DNA of 6,008 bases, taken from positions 1 to 6,008 of the forward strand of contig USEE01000099.1 of the NCBI GenBank assembly GCA_900553645.1. The letters run 5' to 3'. The DNA comes from an uncultured Eubacteriales bacterium (lineage in GTDB: Bacteria; Bacillota_A; Clostridia; Christensenellales; Aristaeellaceae). The notes under the pieces are model-generated. The model worked only from the letters and a program-made list of their open reading frames with translations. It was not told the DNA's origin and did no database searches. A program made the translations under genes and the position numbers. Positions 5,713-6,008 of this stretch are shown in pieces (the stretch's first letter is position 1; each line of letters starts with the position of its first letter).

Positions 5713-6008
5713 ATGGCGTACACGGACGAAGAACTGATTCAACATGCAAGAGAAGCTCTAAAGCACGCCTACATCCCCTACTCGCACTACGGCGTGGGCG
5801 CGTGCATCCTATCAACGGACGGCCGCATATTCACGGGCTGCAACGTAGAAAACGCCTCCTACGGTCTAACGATCTGCGCGGAGCGCAACGCGGCCACCAC
5901 CGCAGTAGCCAGCGGCGCCCTAACCTTCGAAAAAATAGCCATAGTCTCCAACGCCTCCATGCCGTGGCCGTGCGGCGCGTGCCGCCAATTCCTAAACGAA
6001 TTCTCCCC
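5713..6008 (+). CDS. cdd: Cytidine deaminase, C-terminus cut by window edge
   Basis: The first 98 codons of a small, presumably homotetrameric cytidine deaminase are present; the family is about 130-140 residues, so roughly a quarter is outside the window. Visible features are YSHYGVGA (23-30), the substrate-binding CNVENASYG (43-51, with N44 and E46), the catalytic CAE (zinc ligand C55, proton-shuttling E57) and PCGACRQ with zinc ligands C87 and C90. The enzyme converts cytidine and deoxycytidine to uridine and deoxyuridine in pyrimidine salvage. The ATG at 5713 is preceded by AAGGAGG (5697-5703) that overlaps the ybeY stop codon, leaving a 14-base gap between the genes. In B. subtilis dgkA lies between ybeY and cdd; it is missing here. 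Codon use differs from its neighbours: five of six leucines are CTA and third positions are mostly C. Confidence 0.95.
   Translation, partial: MAYTDEELIQHAREALKHAYIPYSHYGVGACILSTDGRIFTGCNVENASYGLTICAERNAATTAVASGALTFEKIAIVSNASMPWPCGACRQFLNEFS

Noticed and set aside
1..6008. CRISPR arrays, insertion sequences, integrase sites or phage and defence genes
   Set aside because: No regularly spaced repeats, terminal inverted repeats, transposase or defence motifs were seen. A tRNA can serve as an integration site, but the 3' end is outside the window and no partner repeat or integrase is present.

Overview
The window is a GC-rich stretch of what looks like an endospore-forming Firmicute, most likely a high-GC member of the Clostridia. 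The reasons are the sporulation pair yqfC-yqfD, strong GGAGG-type ribosome binding sites, and a gene order (yqfC, yqfD, phoH, yqfF/pgpH, ybeY, cdd) that matches the conserved Bacillus subtilis yqf cluster. No genus can be named from the sequence alone. All protein genes lie on the + strand. The only gene on the - strand is a tRNA-Pro at the left edge.

Layout. Positions 1-72 hold a tRNA-Pro(UGG) on the - strand, cut by the window edge. Its promoter (137-165) has near-perfect -35 and -10 boxes and three T-tracts spaced exactly 10 bp (170-196), which look like an UP element. Positions 197-344 have no gene; they end in a hairpin that could cover the yqfC ribosome binding site. yqfC (345-641) and yqfD (634-1782) overlap and encode the two sporulation proteins. 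A good housekeeping-type promoter (1688-1715) lies inside the 3' end of yqfD. It is followed by a structured 172-base gap (1783-1954) before phoH (1955-2917). pgpH/yqfF (2925-5204), ybeY (5201-5698) and a truncated cdd (5713-6008) follow with almost no spacing, so phoH onward reads as one operon.

How the genes fit together. YqfC and YqfD act in sporulation. PhoH (a P-loop ATPase) and YbeY (a metal-dependent endoribonuclease) form a conserved RNA-metabolism and ribosome-maturation pair. PgpH is a membrane HD-domain phosphodiesterase that degrades c-di-AMP. Cdd salvages cytidine. The intragenic promoter would let the phoH-pgpH-ybeY-cdd block be expressed in growing cells independently of the sporulation pair.

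I did not find a new defence, mobile or biosynthetic system here; the coding content is a conserved core operon. The points worth a second look are regulatory (tRNA UP element, yqfC hairpin, phoH promoter and leader) and compositional (cdd has different codon use, and dgkA is absent between ybeY and cdd).
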